A stretch of DNA of 46,213 nt from a virus. Position 1 is the first letter of the stretch. Every line of letters begins with the position of its first letter. Below are positions 10,075 through 16,985 of this stretch, piece after piece. Under the pieces are notes generated by a model. The model was not told where the DNA came from. It saw only the letters and a list, made by a program, of their open reading frames with translations, and did no database searches. The translations under genes were made by a program, and so were the position numbers. The DNA lies in IMG/VR virus record IMGVR_UViG_3300037508_001314, positions 1-46,213 of that record. One strand, given 5' to 3'.

Positions 10075-11913
10075 TCAGCCCCTTGTCTGAGTGCCGATGA
10101 AGCCGCCACCGTCAGGCAACGGCGTCGACAGGCGCCCAATCATCTCGGTCTGCGGGCCACCGGTGGGAGGCCCACCCGGCCCCATCCCGCCACCACCCAA
10201 CGCAGCCAGCAACGCATCAGCGGGCGGTGCCGACGGCGGCGGCGGACCACCCATAGCGGCAGGATCCGGGCCCGGAGCCATCGGCGGGCCACCCAAACCG
10301 GACGGCAACATCTGATCCTGCTGCTCCTGCAACGGCTTCGAAATGTACTTCTCAAACAACACGAAGATGTCGGCACCGTTCGCTCGTTCCTTGGCGATGT
10401 CAACCAACGCCTGCGGCGGAATCGATTTCTCCTGCAACCCCTGCAAGATCTGAGCGAACGCCATGTCCTTCAACGACTCGACATCGATCCGTTGCCGCTC
10501 ACGAGCAACGTCAGTCAAACCCTCAAAGTTCTCCTGCACATACTCCTTGGAGAACATGCCGGTCTGCATCCCCTGGATACCCAACACCATCGTCTGGGCC
10601 GGATCACGACCCAACCCGATGCCGTAATCGACCTTCACCCGGGCCTTCGGATCGATGTCCGACTTCTTCCGATCCGTCAAGAACTGCTGGTTCCGCAGAA
10701 TCCCAGCAACGGTCCGTTCCGAACCAAGATCGGCATCCAACTTGAAAGCGACCCTGAGCGCCTGCTCCAACGCACGCTTCATCACCAGATGCATCGTGCG
10801 GATCACCGTGTTCATCATCCCGGCGGTCGCCTCAATGAACTTCGCTGACGCAATCGCCTGATCGATCTCACCCGGACGAGACTTCGGCCAACGACCACCC
10901 AGATGAACGTTGTTCACCAACGAATCCAGTTCCTGCATCACCGACATCGACGACACCGCCGGCGGCACACGACCGATCGCACCCTGAGGCCCCAACTGGA
11001 TGTAGGCGCCACCACCGAACGACATCTGGCCGACCAGATCCTTCACCCACACATCCGAATACACGGCCTGATCGGCATAGTCCAACACCATCCCCATCAA
11101 CCGGATGTGGGCCTGCATCACGTTCAACACCTGATCGAACTGGCCCCGAGGCTCACCATCCAACGTTGGGCGCTGCCCGATCACCACATGACACAGCCCG
11201 GTATCGAACGGGATCCGATCCAACAACACCGGCGACCATGTCACCGTCGCCGCCGTCTTCCGCACCGACGACGCATACATGCAAGCGAGCGTCACGCCCT
11301 CTTCCTCGTACACCTCAATCAACGTCACTTCACGATCCAAATAGATCGTTTCGTTCGTTGTCGCATCCTTACCGATGTGGGCCATCACCTTGCGCTGATA
11401 CTCGACCGGCAACTGGCGCAGATACACCTCACGAGCAAACATGCAGGTCCGCACCGAATCCAACGTGTGCCACCCATGCTCCGGATAGCACTGGCGAGGA
11501 TCCCGCCACCGGATCACCGGCGAACCCAACTCGTCATCGAACTCGACCACCCACGAGAAGAACCCGAACGCAGCCAAATCCAGCAGAGACTTGATCTCCA
11601 ACATCTCAATCTGCGAAATGTCCAGATACGAAATCGCCAACCGTTCCATCGCCGACGCACGACTCTTCGCCGTATCCGAACCGGCAGACGGAATCACCCG
11701 AACGGTCGGAACCAGCGACGCAGCCTCAGCCGTATCTTCCAAGGCAACCTGCACCAAGTTCGGTGACCGGTTCTCCAACTCCTCATCATCGGGCCCCAAC
11801 ACATCCCAATCGCCCGCAACAACCGAATCCACCAACTGCACACGACCGTCACGCTCCGCCCACCGATGCCGAAACGCCGTATACAACGACGGGATCTGAT
11901 CAACATCGATCAT
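10075..11913 (-). CDS. Portal protein
   Basis: The 612-residue product has the position and character of an actinophage portal: directly downstream of the terminase, an N-terminal HRWAERDGR region, a mixed alpha/beta core with a WRDPRQCYPE stretch, and long C-terminal helices. It would form the dodecameric ring at the capsid vertex through which DNA is packaged and released. The C-terminal 80 residues are a Pro/Gly/Ala-rich tail ending in GGGFIGTQTRG, longer than many portals carry. The ATG overlaps the preceding stop as ATGA with no separate SD, so translation is likely coupled. The assignment rests on context and overall pattern. Confidence 0.85.
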   Translation of the reverse strand: MIDVDQIPSLYTAFRHRWAERDGRVQLVDSVVAGDWDVLGPDDEELENRSPNLVQVALEDTAEAASLVPTVRVIPSAGSDTAKSRASAMERLAISYLDISQIEMLEIKSLLDLAAFGFFSWVVEFDDELGSPVIRWRDPRQCYPEHGWHTLDSVRTCMFAREVYLRQLPVEYQRKVMAHIGKDATTNETIYLDREVTLIEVYEEEGVTLACMYASSVRKTAATVTWSPVLLDRIPFDTGLCHVVIGQRPTLDGEPRGQFDQVLNVMQAHIRLMGMVLDYADQAVYSDVWVKDLVGQMSFGGGAYIQLGPQGAIGRVPPAVSSMSVMQELDSLVNNVHLGGRWPKSRPGEIDQAIASAKFIEATAGMMNTVIRTMHLVMKRALEQALRVAFKLDADLGSERTVAGILRNQQFLTDRKKSDIDPKARVKVDYGIGLGRDPAQTMVLGIQGMQTGMFSKEYVQENFEGLTDVARERQRIDVESLKDMAFAQILQGLQEKSIPPQALVDIAKERANGADIFVLFEKYISKPLQEQQDQMLPSGLGGPPMAPGPDPAAMGGPPPPSAPPADALLAALGGGGMGPGGPPTGGPQTEMIGRLSTPLPDGGGFIGTQTRG

Positions 11914-12149
11914 GCGGGCACACCACTCGACCGCAACAGTTCGGCCTGCTGCAACAACAACCGCTCATAGTCCGACATCTGCCGGCCCTCACGCACCGAG
12001 AACGCCACCTCACGCACATCTGCATCAGCGGTATCGGCAGCCAACAAGAAATAGGCGGGCGACCCATCCTTCAACAGGGTGCCACACACCATCTGGCCGA
12101 CAGCCTTTGCCTTCTCGGCCTCAGCGAAATCCAGGAACGTATCCATCAC
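11910..12149 (-). CDS. Small protein between terminase and portal
   Basis: This 79-residue acidic, alpha-helical protein starts at GTG 12149 (or ATG 12146) after GGGGGTG. Its C-terminal half (REGRQMSDYERLLLQQAELLR) is a predicted amphipathic helix. It overlaps the portal start by 4 bases and begins 20 bases after terL. The position suits a head-assembly or packaging accessory, but I recognise no family and no function can be claimed. Confidence 0.75.
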   Translation of the reverse strand: MMDTFLDFAEAEKAKAVGQMVCGTLLKDGSPAYFLLAADTADADVREVAFSVREGRQMSDYERLLLQQAELLRSSGVPA

Positions 12150-12169
12150 CAGACACCCCCGAACGCCGG

Positions 12170-14068
12170 CTAACTCGGCAACGTGATCGACCCCGACACG
12201 TTCACCAAACGCACCTCACGACCACCCTCAACACCCGGAAACATCGGACGCCCAAACGGGTCAGCAGCAACCTCAGGCGACAACACACGCCCCTCAGCGA
12301 AATCGATCACCCGACGATGCTTCCGAATCCGATGCGGCACACGGACACGGGGGTCGAACATCGGGACGATCGCCCGCTGGGCTATTTCCCGGATACCTAA
12401 CTCGGCGAACCAGAGCGCCATCACCAGGTCGCTGGTTCGTCCCATCGGGAACGTGACCAACTGGTCTTCTAGGGATCGGAGCCGGTTTCGTGATACGAGG
12501 TCGGCGGCCGGGAGCGAGATCTGCCGGTTGTAGAACAGGGGTGCCATCGATTCGACACCGAACTGGGGGTCCCATTTGTTGTGGCCGGTGGTGATGTGGG
12601 GTACGACCCGAACTCCTCGGCTGGTGAGGTAGCCGATGATTTCCTGGTTGTATTGGACGAGTTGTGATTGCAGCCCGTTCGATTCGACTCGGAGTTCACG
12701 GAGCGGGTACCGGTCGGCCCAGTCGAAGATCTGGTCACGTAACTGGGGTGCTTTCATCTGTTTGGCGTTCACCATGTCGACCAGGTAGCGGCGTTGTGTG
12801 GCCGGGTCAACGCCGAGCAGTACGAGTGCGGTGTAGCCGGCTTGCGAGTTGGCGCCGGCCGGGTCCAGGCCGGCTACCAGCATCCAGCGAGGATCATACG
12901 AGCCGAGGACACGTTCCGGGTCGTGGCAGGCCTCGACAATGTCGGGCGGGAAACTGGCTCCGAACCCGGGGGTGTCAACGTTCTGGTACACCAACTGCCA
13001 TTGTTCGGACGACATCGATTCTCGTTGCAGTTTCGCTGATTCATATCCGAAATGTTCGGGCCACAGGGTGTTCTGTGATTCTTCGTCGATGATGCACGGG
13101 TAGCGGATCACTTGGAACGATGGCAGGTTCTGCAGATGCGAGTAGATGTCGCCGGCAGACACTCGGGTTCCGATGAACACGAGTTTGCCGGACTTGCCGA
13201 CACGGGACGCCGCTTCTTGCGTTGCCCATTTCAACATCTCTTGGACTCGTTCAACGTTCCGCTGGTTCTCCAGGTCAGCGATGTCGTCGAACAGGATCCT
13301 GTCGGCACGAACACCGTAGATCTGGCCGCCCACACCGAGACAGGAAACCGACGGGTCTTTCTCGGCGCCTTGCCGGCCGGCAACGTAGATCTGTGACACG
13401 TTCCAGCCTTTGCCGCCGGGCTGTTGGAACGGGCCCCAGTCCTCAACCAGGTTGCGTTCAGCGTCCTGGTACATGTCCACGTCGGTCAGGTGTTTCACGA
13501 TCGAATACAGGAACCGTTCGGCGAGACGTTGACCTTTCGACACGATCAGGGTTCGGCTGTTCGGGTCACGGCACAGTTCGTACACGGTCGAATGGACGGT
13601 TCCGACGGTCGATTTCGCATGGTAGGGCGGCAGGTTCACAAGGAGCCGTTTCACGGCCGGGTCGGTGATGGCCGACATCATCTCGATGTGGAACCCGGGA
13701 AGTTCGTGGTGGATACCACAGTCGGGGCATTCCAGGTTCCCGAAGTACATGCGGGAGAACTCTTCGAACGGCGGTACCCGCCGTGTCTCACCGGTCACCA
13801 GCAGGGGCCGGTCGGGGGCCGGATCGGGGCTGGCTGCGATCCGTTCGGCCCGAGCCTGTTCGGATCGGGCCTGCTGTTCGTCCAACACTTTCTGCTGTTT
13901 CCGCAAGTTCTCGTTCAACCGGGAACGGGTCACACCGAGCATGCGTGCAGCGTCGGTTTGTGACATTCCGTCAACCAACACTTTGTCGATAGCGACCTTC
14001 ATCCGGGCCTGCACTCCAAGGTGCCGGTAGCGGGCGGCCATCTGCTCTGCGGCTTTCGTAGTTGCCAT
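12170..14068 (-). CDS. terL: Terminase large subunit with N-terminal HTH
   Basis: This 632-residue DNA-packaging motor shows a P-loop-like LPPYHAKST (146-154, K152), Walker B ILFDD (258-262), coupling motif VFIGTR (297-302), and RNase H-like nuclease residues D402 (GLDPAG), E462 (VESNG) and D547 (TSDLV). Ahead of the ATPase, residues 20-60 form a helix-turn-helix (MSQTDAARMLGVTRSRLNENL), a job usually done by a separate small terminase; no small-terminase gene is obvious nearby. The ATG follows GGGGGGTGG. It is the first gene of the leftward late operon. Strand composition flips near 12.45 kb, inside the codons for the last 90 residues. Confidence 0.95.
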   Translation of the reverse strand: MATTKAAEQMAARYRHLGVQARMKVAIDKVLVDGMSQTDAARMLGVTRSRLNENLRKQQKVLDEQQARSEQARAERIAASPDPAPDRPLLVTGETRRVPPFEEFSRMYFGNLECPDCGIHHELPGFHIEMMSAITDPAVKRLLVNLPPYHAKSTVGTVHSTVYELCRDPNSRTLIVSKGQRLAERFLYSIVKHLTDVDMYQDAERNLVEDWGPFQQPGGKGWNVSQIYVAGRQGAEKDPSVSCLGVGGQIYGVRADRILFDDIADLENQRNVERVQEMLKWATQEAASRVGKSGKLVFIGTRVSAGDIYSHLQNLPSFQVIRYPCIIDEESQNTLWPEHFGYESAKLQRESMSSEQWQLVYQNVDTPGFGASFPPDIVEACHDPERVLGSYDPRWMLVAGLDPAGANSQAGYTALVLLGVDPATQRRYLVDMVNAKQMKAPQLRDQIFDWADRYPLRELRVESNGLQSQLVQYNQEIIGYLTSRGVRVVPHITTGHNKWDPQFGVESMAPLFYNRQISLPAADLVSRNRLRSLEDQLVTFPMGRTSDLVMALWFAELGIREIAQRAIVPMFDPRVRVPHRIRKHRRVIDFAEGRVLSPEVAADPFGRPMFPGVEGGREVRLVNVSGSITLPS

Positions 14069-14121
14069 GCGCCCCCACCCCCCTCGTCAGTGAACCGGTC
14101 CGCCACTAGATCTAGATCAAG

Positions 14122-14153
14122 ACCGGCCGCTACAACACGCAGTAGCGGCCGGT
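14122..14153. other. Perfect 12-bp inverted repeat (hairpin 1)
   Basis: ACCGGCCGCTAC (14122-14133) pairs fully with GTAGCGGCCGGT (14142-14153) around an 8-base AACACGCA loop. No U-run follows on either strand, and it lies upstream of both flanking operons, so a simple terminator is unlikely. A cruciform, operator or structured leader is possible. Confidence 0.8.
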
Positions 14154-14184
14154 ACTAGTCAGCCTCGACAGAACCAGAAGAGAC

Positions 14185-14208
14185 GCCCAGCCCCTTCAAG
14201 GGCTGGGC
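14185..14208. other. Nine-bp hairpin 2
   Basis: GCCCAGCCC (14185-14193) pairs with GGGCTGGGC (14200-14208) across a CTTCAA loop. The same arms recur 56 bases later (14241-14263), so this is a duplicated element rather than chance. Confidence 0.8.
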
Positions 14209-14240
14209 CACCAGAACTAGTCCTTGTACTTGATCTAGTA

Positions 14241-14263
14241 GCCCAGCCCTTCAGGGGCTGGGC
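14241..14263. other. Nine-bp hairpin 3, near copy of hairpin 2
   Basis: GCCCAGCCC (14241-14249) pairs with GGGCTGGGC (14255-14263) across TTCAG. The arms are identical to hairpin 2 and only the loop differs, so selection or duplication has kept the stem. It directly precedes the CTAG iteron array. Confidence 0.8.
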
Positions 14264-14265
14264 AT

Positions 14266-14303
14266 CTAGTCACTAGCAACTAGTAACTAGTAACTAGATC
14301 TAG
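14266..14303. repeat. Seven-bp-periodic CTAG iteron array
   Basis: CTAG starts at 14266, 14273, 14280, 14287 and 14294, exactly 7 bases apart, and again at 14300. The unit is close to CTAGTAA. Five more CTAG sites lie at 14106, 14112, 14155, 14217 and 14235. CTAG is normally rare in bacterial and phage DNA, so eleven in 200 bases is striking. Short iterons like this are typical of replication-initiator, repressor or terminase binding sites; which applies here is not shown. Confidence 0.85.
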
Positions 14304-14315
14304 TACCAGGCCCAA

Positions 14316-14540
14316 ATCCTTGCAACCGGCACAAGACAAACCACAAGCAGGCCCCCAAACACCGGGAGCCCCAGACACCAACAACAAGATCTCGACCAGC
14401 CAGTCTACAACCACCCCCCAACCACAGGTACGGAACCACCCCAACCAGCACACGCCCAGCACACCAAGCACCCCAACAACCAGCAACAAACCCGAACACC
14501 ACAAACAAACCAACAAACCACCCAATAGCCGGCCCCCCTG
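14316..14540. other. Extremely AC-rich (GT-rich on the minus strand) non-coding tract
   Basis: About 220 bases contain almost only A and C on the plus strand, with very few G or T. Both strands are open, but the encoded peptides are low-complexity (Pro/Thr/Asn/Gln on plus; Val/Leu/Gly/Cys on minus), so I do not call a gene. If transcribed rightward it would be a C-rich, G-poor RNA like a Rho-loading site. If transcribed leftward, the GT-rich non-template strand could favour an R-loop. A melting region of an origin is another option. Confidence 0.6.
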
Positions 14541-14898
14541 TTCCTGTTCTTTCCGTCCATAAGGCCCCTTCTACGATCGATCAGAGGCGGCGTTTATGCA
14601 CCCCGGTTGCCGAGGGCGTCGGGGCACCCCCGGTCGGCGCATCGGCCCAGGCCAGGGCCCCTGTCGACCTGTTCAGGGGTCCAGGCCGGTCAGGGCCGGT
14701 GCGCTCGGCCTCCGGGCCCGGGCAGCACCACGTCGAGGGCTCGGCGACCTCGGCCGGTGGCCCGATCACAGGACACAGGCGACCGGTGTCGCCCGCCGAG
14801 GGGCGATCCGGGGGGCTCCGGGCCCAGGTCTGGTGCTGGCCCGGGTGACAGGTGTGTGGGTGGCTGGTTTGTCCCCTGGTTGGGGGACTTGGGGTCGA

Positions 14899-14916
14899 GT
14901 GTTACGATCGTGTTAC
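14899..14916. promoter_or_regulatory. Direct repeat GTGTTAC around GATC
   Basis: Two 7-base repeats separated by GATC(G) lie 17 bases before the first 16-bp early element, in the presumed early control region. This could be an activator or repressor site. No convincing -10/-35 pair is visible. Confidence 0.4.
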
Positions 14917-14932
14917 AGGGTGCGGGTTGATG

Positions 14933-14948
14933 CTGGACGGGTCCTGGA
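14933..14948 (+). promoter_or_regulatory. Early 16-bp element, copy 1
   Basis: CTGGACGGGTCCTGGA, partly palindromic (GGAC-GG-GTCC). Six copies share the consensus CTGGACKGGTSCWGGA. Each is in a non-coding early region and reads in the direction of local transcription. An operator or stoperator is the simplest reading; no conserved -10 box follows. Confidence 0.6.
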
Positions 14949-15286
14949 TCGGGTGTACCGTGTCCTGTGTCGGCCGGGTTCGCCTGGTCGGTGGTCGAGG
15001 TTGCCGGTCCCTGTGACGACCGGTCCGCTGTTTGGCAAGTGAAGCGCACTGGCTGCCCCACCTGGGCCGCTCGGCTTGGTCCCCGGTAAGAGGGGGGAGG
15101 GCTGGGCGGGTTGGGTGGTGCGGGTGGCTGGTGGGCGCAAGATGACGTGTTCTCTCTTCCCTTGCGGGATCGCCTGGCTTCGGTCGGGTGGTCCCCGGGA
15201 GCCTCTGGCCGGTGTGGTTGGGGGTTGCCGGGGGCTGGCGGTTGCCGGTCCCCCACCTGCGGGTGGTGACTGAAGGAGAGATTGAG

Positions 15287-15523
15287 ATGGCGACGATTGT
15301 TGATTCGATCGAGGTGCGTGTCGTGGTGGCCGAGGTGGCTGCTCTGGTGCACCAGTTGATTGGGCCGGTGCATCCGAAGTCGACGCAGACGGCTCGTGGC
15401 AAGACCGAGGCCCAGCACCACATCGTGGACGTGTTTGTCCGGGCGTTGTTGGAGACGTGGGCGACGAAGGACGGCCCGCAGTTGGCTGATGCGGTGCTGG
15501 TGGGTGCGCCCGCCGAGGGGTGA
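15287..15523 (+). CDS. Small early protein, unknown (cassette gene 1)
   Basis: A 78-residue protein, mostly helical, with SIEVRVVVAEVAALVHQL at the N-terminus and a histidine pair mid-protein (EAQHHIVDVFVRALLE). The ATG at 15287 follows AAGGAGAGATTGAG, a leader shared almost letter for letter with cassette genes 2, 3 and 6. No family is recognised. It is the first gene of the ribozyme-separated array and the only one whose upstream ribozyme appears truncated. Genes in this position in temperate phages often act on the host early in infection, but that is only context. Confidence 0.8.
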   Translation: MATIVDSIEVRVVVAEVAALVHQLIGPVHPKSTQTARGKTEAQHHIVDVFVRALLETWATKDGPQLADAVLVGAPAEG

Positions 15524-15526
15524 CAT

Positions 15527-15585
15527 GGTCGAAACCGGCCGGTGGCCGGTCCTGTGCGGGTGGTTCCCGCACGGCTGATGAGACA
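15527..15585 (+). ncRNA. Type II hammerhead ribozyme 1
   Basis: Stem II 3' strand GGTC (15527-15530), core GAAA (15531-15534), stem III CCGGCC/GGCCGG with a GGT loop, then GUC with cleavage after C15551. Stem I is nine pairs (15552-15560 with 15566-15574, one U-G pair) and a TGGTT loop. Core CTGATGA is at 15575-15581 and stem II 5' strand GACA at 15582-15585. All invariant hammerhead residues are present. Cleavage would separate gene 1 from gene 2. Stem II is weak here (three pairs plus a G-A mismatch). Confidence 0.88.
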
Positions 15586-15608
15586 AACCGACTGAAGGAG
15601 AGATTGAG

Positions 15609-15893
15609 ATGAGTGGAGCGTTGGAGTTGCTGGATGCCCAGTTGCGACAGGCCGTGTCGAACCGGGAATGGCACCGGGAGGCGCTGGAGGCCGCCCGGGC
15701 CCAGTTGGCCCGGTGCATCACGAGGGTCGCCGAGGCTGAGACTGCTGTGGCGGACTTGCAGCGGGAGGTGTTCCGGGCGTTGGGGCCGGTGCTGCAGGCG
15801 TCGTTGGGTTCGGTCGCCTCGGTCGAGGTGACGGTGCTGGACGACGCCGGTGAGGCGCTGTGGCGCCACTGGGGTGTGCTGGTCGAGGACTAG
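15609..15893 (+). CDS. Small early coiled-coil protein (cassette gene 2)
   Basis: A 94-residue protein. Residues 5-60 are a long heptad-rich helix (LELLDAQLRQAV...AETAVADLQREV) likely to form a coiled coil, followed by a short beta-rich end (SVEVTVLDDAGEALWRHWG). ATG 15609 follows AAGGAGAGATTGAG, 24 bases after ribozyme 1. The TAG stop (15891-15893) is built into stem II of ribozyme 2. No family is recognised. Confidence 0.8.
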   Translation: MSGALELLDAQLRQAVSNREWHREALEAARAQLARCITRVAEAETAVADLQREVFRALGPVLQASLGSVASVEVTVLDDAGEALWRHWGVLVED

Positions 15894-15955
15894 TCGAAAC
15901 CGGCCCCTGCGGGGGCCGGTCCATGCCGGGTGGTGCCCGGTGTGCTGATGAGACA
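15892..15955 (+). ncRNA. Type II hammerhead ribozyme 2
   Basis: GAAA is at 15896-15899. Stem III is CCGGCCCC/GGGGCCGG closed by a TGCG loop (UNCG type). The GUC site ends at C15921. Stem I pairs CATGCCGGG with CCCGGTGTG (two G-U pairs) around TGGTG. CTGATGA is at 15945-15951, then GACA. Relative to ribozyme 1, both stems I and III change on both strands yet stay paired. The gene 2 stop codon TAG overlaps the stem II strand TAGTC. Confidence 0.9.
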
Positions 15956-15978
15956 AACCGACACAAGGAGAGATTGAG

Positions 15979-16584
15979 ATGATTGAGACGACAGAGTTGA
16001 CGGGTTCGTTGCTGGGTGCCGAGGTGTGGCAGCGGTTGGCGGACGAGTACCTGTTGGGGGCCCGGTCGAATGTGCCGGGCGTCGAGGCGCTGGGCGACTA
16101 CGTCGACAGCCAGGTGGAACGCTGGGTGGTCGGTGGTGACGCCCCGCATGTCGAGTACTGGTGTTCGGGCACGTTCTGGGATCCCGTCCCCGGGCAGCCC
16201 TACGACGGGCTGGATGACCTGTCCGCCGACGTGTTGGCCGGTTCGGCCCTGGTGTCGACCGACTACTGCGACCATCCGGTGTGGTCGCAGGACACAAACG
16301 TCCGGTTCCGGATCTGGCACGACACGGCGCACGTCCGGCATGGCCTCGGGTTCGGGGTGGATGACGAGGTGCGACTGTGGGTGCATCAGGCCCGGGAGAT
16401 TGACCGGCTGTTGCCGGTGGGTGCGGGGGCCGGTCGGGTGATCGATGCGTTGTTCTGCGAGTCGATCTACCAGTTGGCAGCGTTCATCGCTGGGGGCGGC
16501 CGGTATCCGGACGAGCAGTACGTGGTGGCTGCGGGCCCGGTGGGTAAGCAGGTGCAGCACTTGCTGTTCGCTCTCGTGCGCTGA
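15979..16584 (+). CDS. Early protein with conserved His/Trp motif, unknown (cassette gene 3)
   Basis: A 201-residue protein. The most distinctive part is residues about 110-140: RFRIWHDTAHVRHGLGFGVDD...WVHQ, with closely spaced histidines that could bind metal, and upstream HPVW and YWCSGTFWDP stretches. The pattern resembles a family of uncharacterised phage proteins, but I cannot name an activity. ATG 15979 follows AAGGAGAGATTGAG. It is the largest gene of the ribozyme array and lies between ribozymes 2 and 3. Confidence 0.8.
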   Translation: MIETTELTGSLLGAEVWQRLADEYLLGARSNVPGVEALGDYVDSQVERWVVGGDAPHVEYWCSGTFWDPVPGQPYDGLDDLSADVLAGSALVSTDYCDHPVWSQDTNVRFRIWHDTAHVRHGLGFGVDDEVRLWVHQAREIDRLLPVGAGAGRVIDALFCESIYQLAAFIAGGGRYPDEQYVVAAGPVGKQVQHLLFALVR

Positions 16585-16586
16585 TG

Positions 16587-16602
16587 CTGGACTGGTGCAG
16601 GA
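16587..16602 (+). promoter_or_regulatory. Early 16-bp element, copy 2
   Basis: CTGGACTGGTGCAGGA, starting 3 bases after the gene 3 stop and running into the outer part of ribozyme 3 stem II. Same orientation as copy 1. Confidence 0.6.
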
Positions 16603-16665
16603 CGTGTCGAAACCGGCCGGTGGCCGGTCCGTCGGGGTGACCTCCCGGCGCTGATGAGACAGGTC
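16601..16665 (+). ncRNA. Type II hammerhead ribozyme 3
   Basis: Stem II pairs TGTC (16605-16608) with GACA (16658-16661) and is extended past a G-G mismatch by GAC/GTC. GAAA is at 16609-16612. Stem III is CCGGCC/GGCCGG with a GGT loop. Cleavage is after C16629 of GUC. Stem I is CGTCGGGG with TCCCGGCG around TGACC. CTGATGA is at 16651-16657. It separates genes 3 and 4. Confidence 0.9.
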
Positions 16666-16682
16666 GAGAAGGAGAAACAGAG

Positions 16683-16907
16683 ATGGATACCAACAAGGTT
16701 CAGGCCCGGGTGCGACAGGTTGCCGAGGCGTTGTTCGACAACGCTCACCGGTTCACGTGCAGTGAGGCCGAGGCGGTGTGTGACCTGTTTGCCGAGGTGG
16801 GCCTCGGCGGGCTGGTCGACGGGTTCCGGACCAGGCATGCCGAGGAAGACGAGGTCGGCGACCTTCACAAGGTGGTCGACGGTGTCGGGGTGTTCTGCGT
16901 GTTCTAG
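16683..16907 (+). CDS. Small early protein, unknown (cassette gene 4)
   Basis: A 74-residue helical protein. The segment ALFDNAHRFTCSEAEAVCDLFAEVG followed by an acidic HAEEDEVGDLH stretch is typical of small actinobacterial and phage proteins of unknown role. ATG 16683 follows AAGGAGAAACAGAG, 17 bases after ribozyme 3. The TAG stop (16905-16907) overlaps ribozyme 4 stem II, as in gene 2. Confidence 0.78.
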   Translation: MDTNKVQARVRQVAEALFDNAHRFTCSEAEAVCDLFAEVGLGGLVDGFRTRHAEEDEVGDLHKVVDGVGVFCVF

Positions 16908-16962
16908 TCGAAACGGCCTGCGGGCCGTCCGTCGGGGATGGTTTCCCGGCGCTGATGAGACA
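16906..16962 (+). ncRNA. Type II hammerhead ribozyme 4
   Basis: GAAA is at 16910-16913. Stem III CGGCC/GGCCG is capped by TGCG (UNCG loop). GUC ends at C16929. Stem I pairs CGTCGGGG with TCCCGGCG, extended by an A-T pair around TGGT. CTGATGA is at 16952-16958, then GACA. Stem III is one pair shorter than in the other copies. The preceding gene's TAG is part of the TAGTC stem II strand. Confidence 0.9.
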
Positions 16963-16985
16963 GACCAACTGAAGGAGGAATTGAG

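Larger units (their letters stand above)
14112..14238. repeat. Ten-base inverted repeat bounding two hairpins
   Basis: CTAGATCAAG at 14112-14121 is the exact inverse of CTTGATCTAG at 14229-14238. The 107 bases between them contain a 12-bp perfect stem and one of the two near-identical 9-bp-stem hairpins. The nested symmetry in a non-coding, divergent-promoter region beside terL suggests a protein-binding or replication/packaging site. Confidence 0.75.
14541..15286. other. GC-rich divergent intergenic region and early leader
   Basis: No gene is convincing in these 746 bases. They contain a direct repeat GTGTTAC-GATC-GTGTTAC (14899-14916), one copy of the 16-bp early element (14933-14948), and several GC-rich inverted stretches. 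The early promoter probably lies near 14890-14960, leaving a leader of about 330 bases before the first gene. Just before that gene, 15262-15275 resembles the ribozyme cassette with its CTGATGA half deleted. Confidence 0.55.

Noticed and set aside
14280-14525. 81-residue hydrophobic open frame on the minus strand
   Set aside because: It lies in the AC/GT-only tract, the Val/Leu/Gly/Cys/Trp content follows directly from base composition, and there is no SD or known family.
14320-14562. 80-residue Pro/Thr/Asn open frame on the plus strand
   Set aside because: Low complexity caused by A/C-only codons; overlaps structured intergenic sequence; no SD.
14596-15042. Open frames of 148 and 107 residues in the GC-rich leader
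   Set aside because: Arg/Gly/Pro-rich translations typical of chance frames in GC-rich DNA; no SD and no conserved motif.
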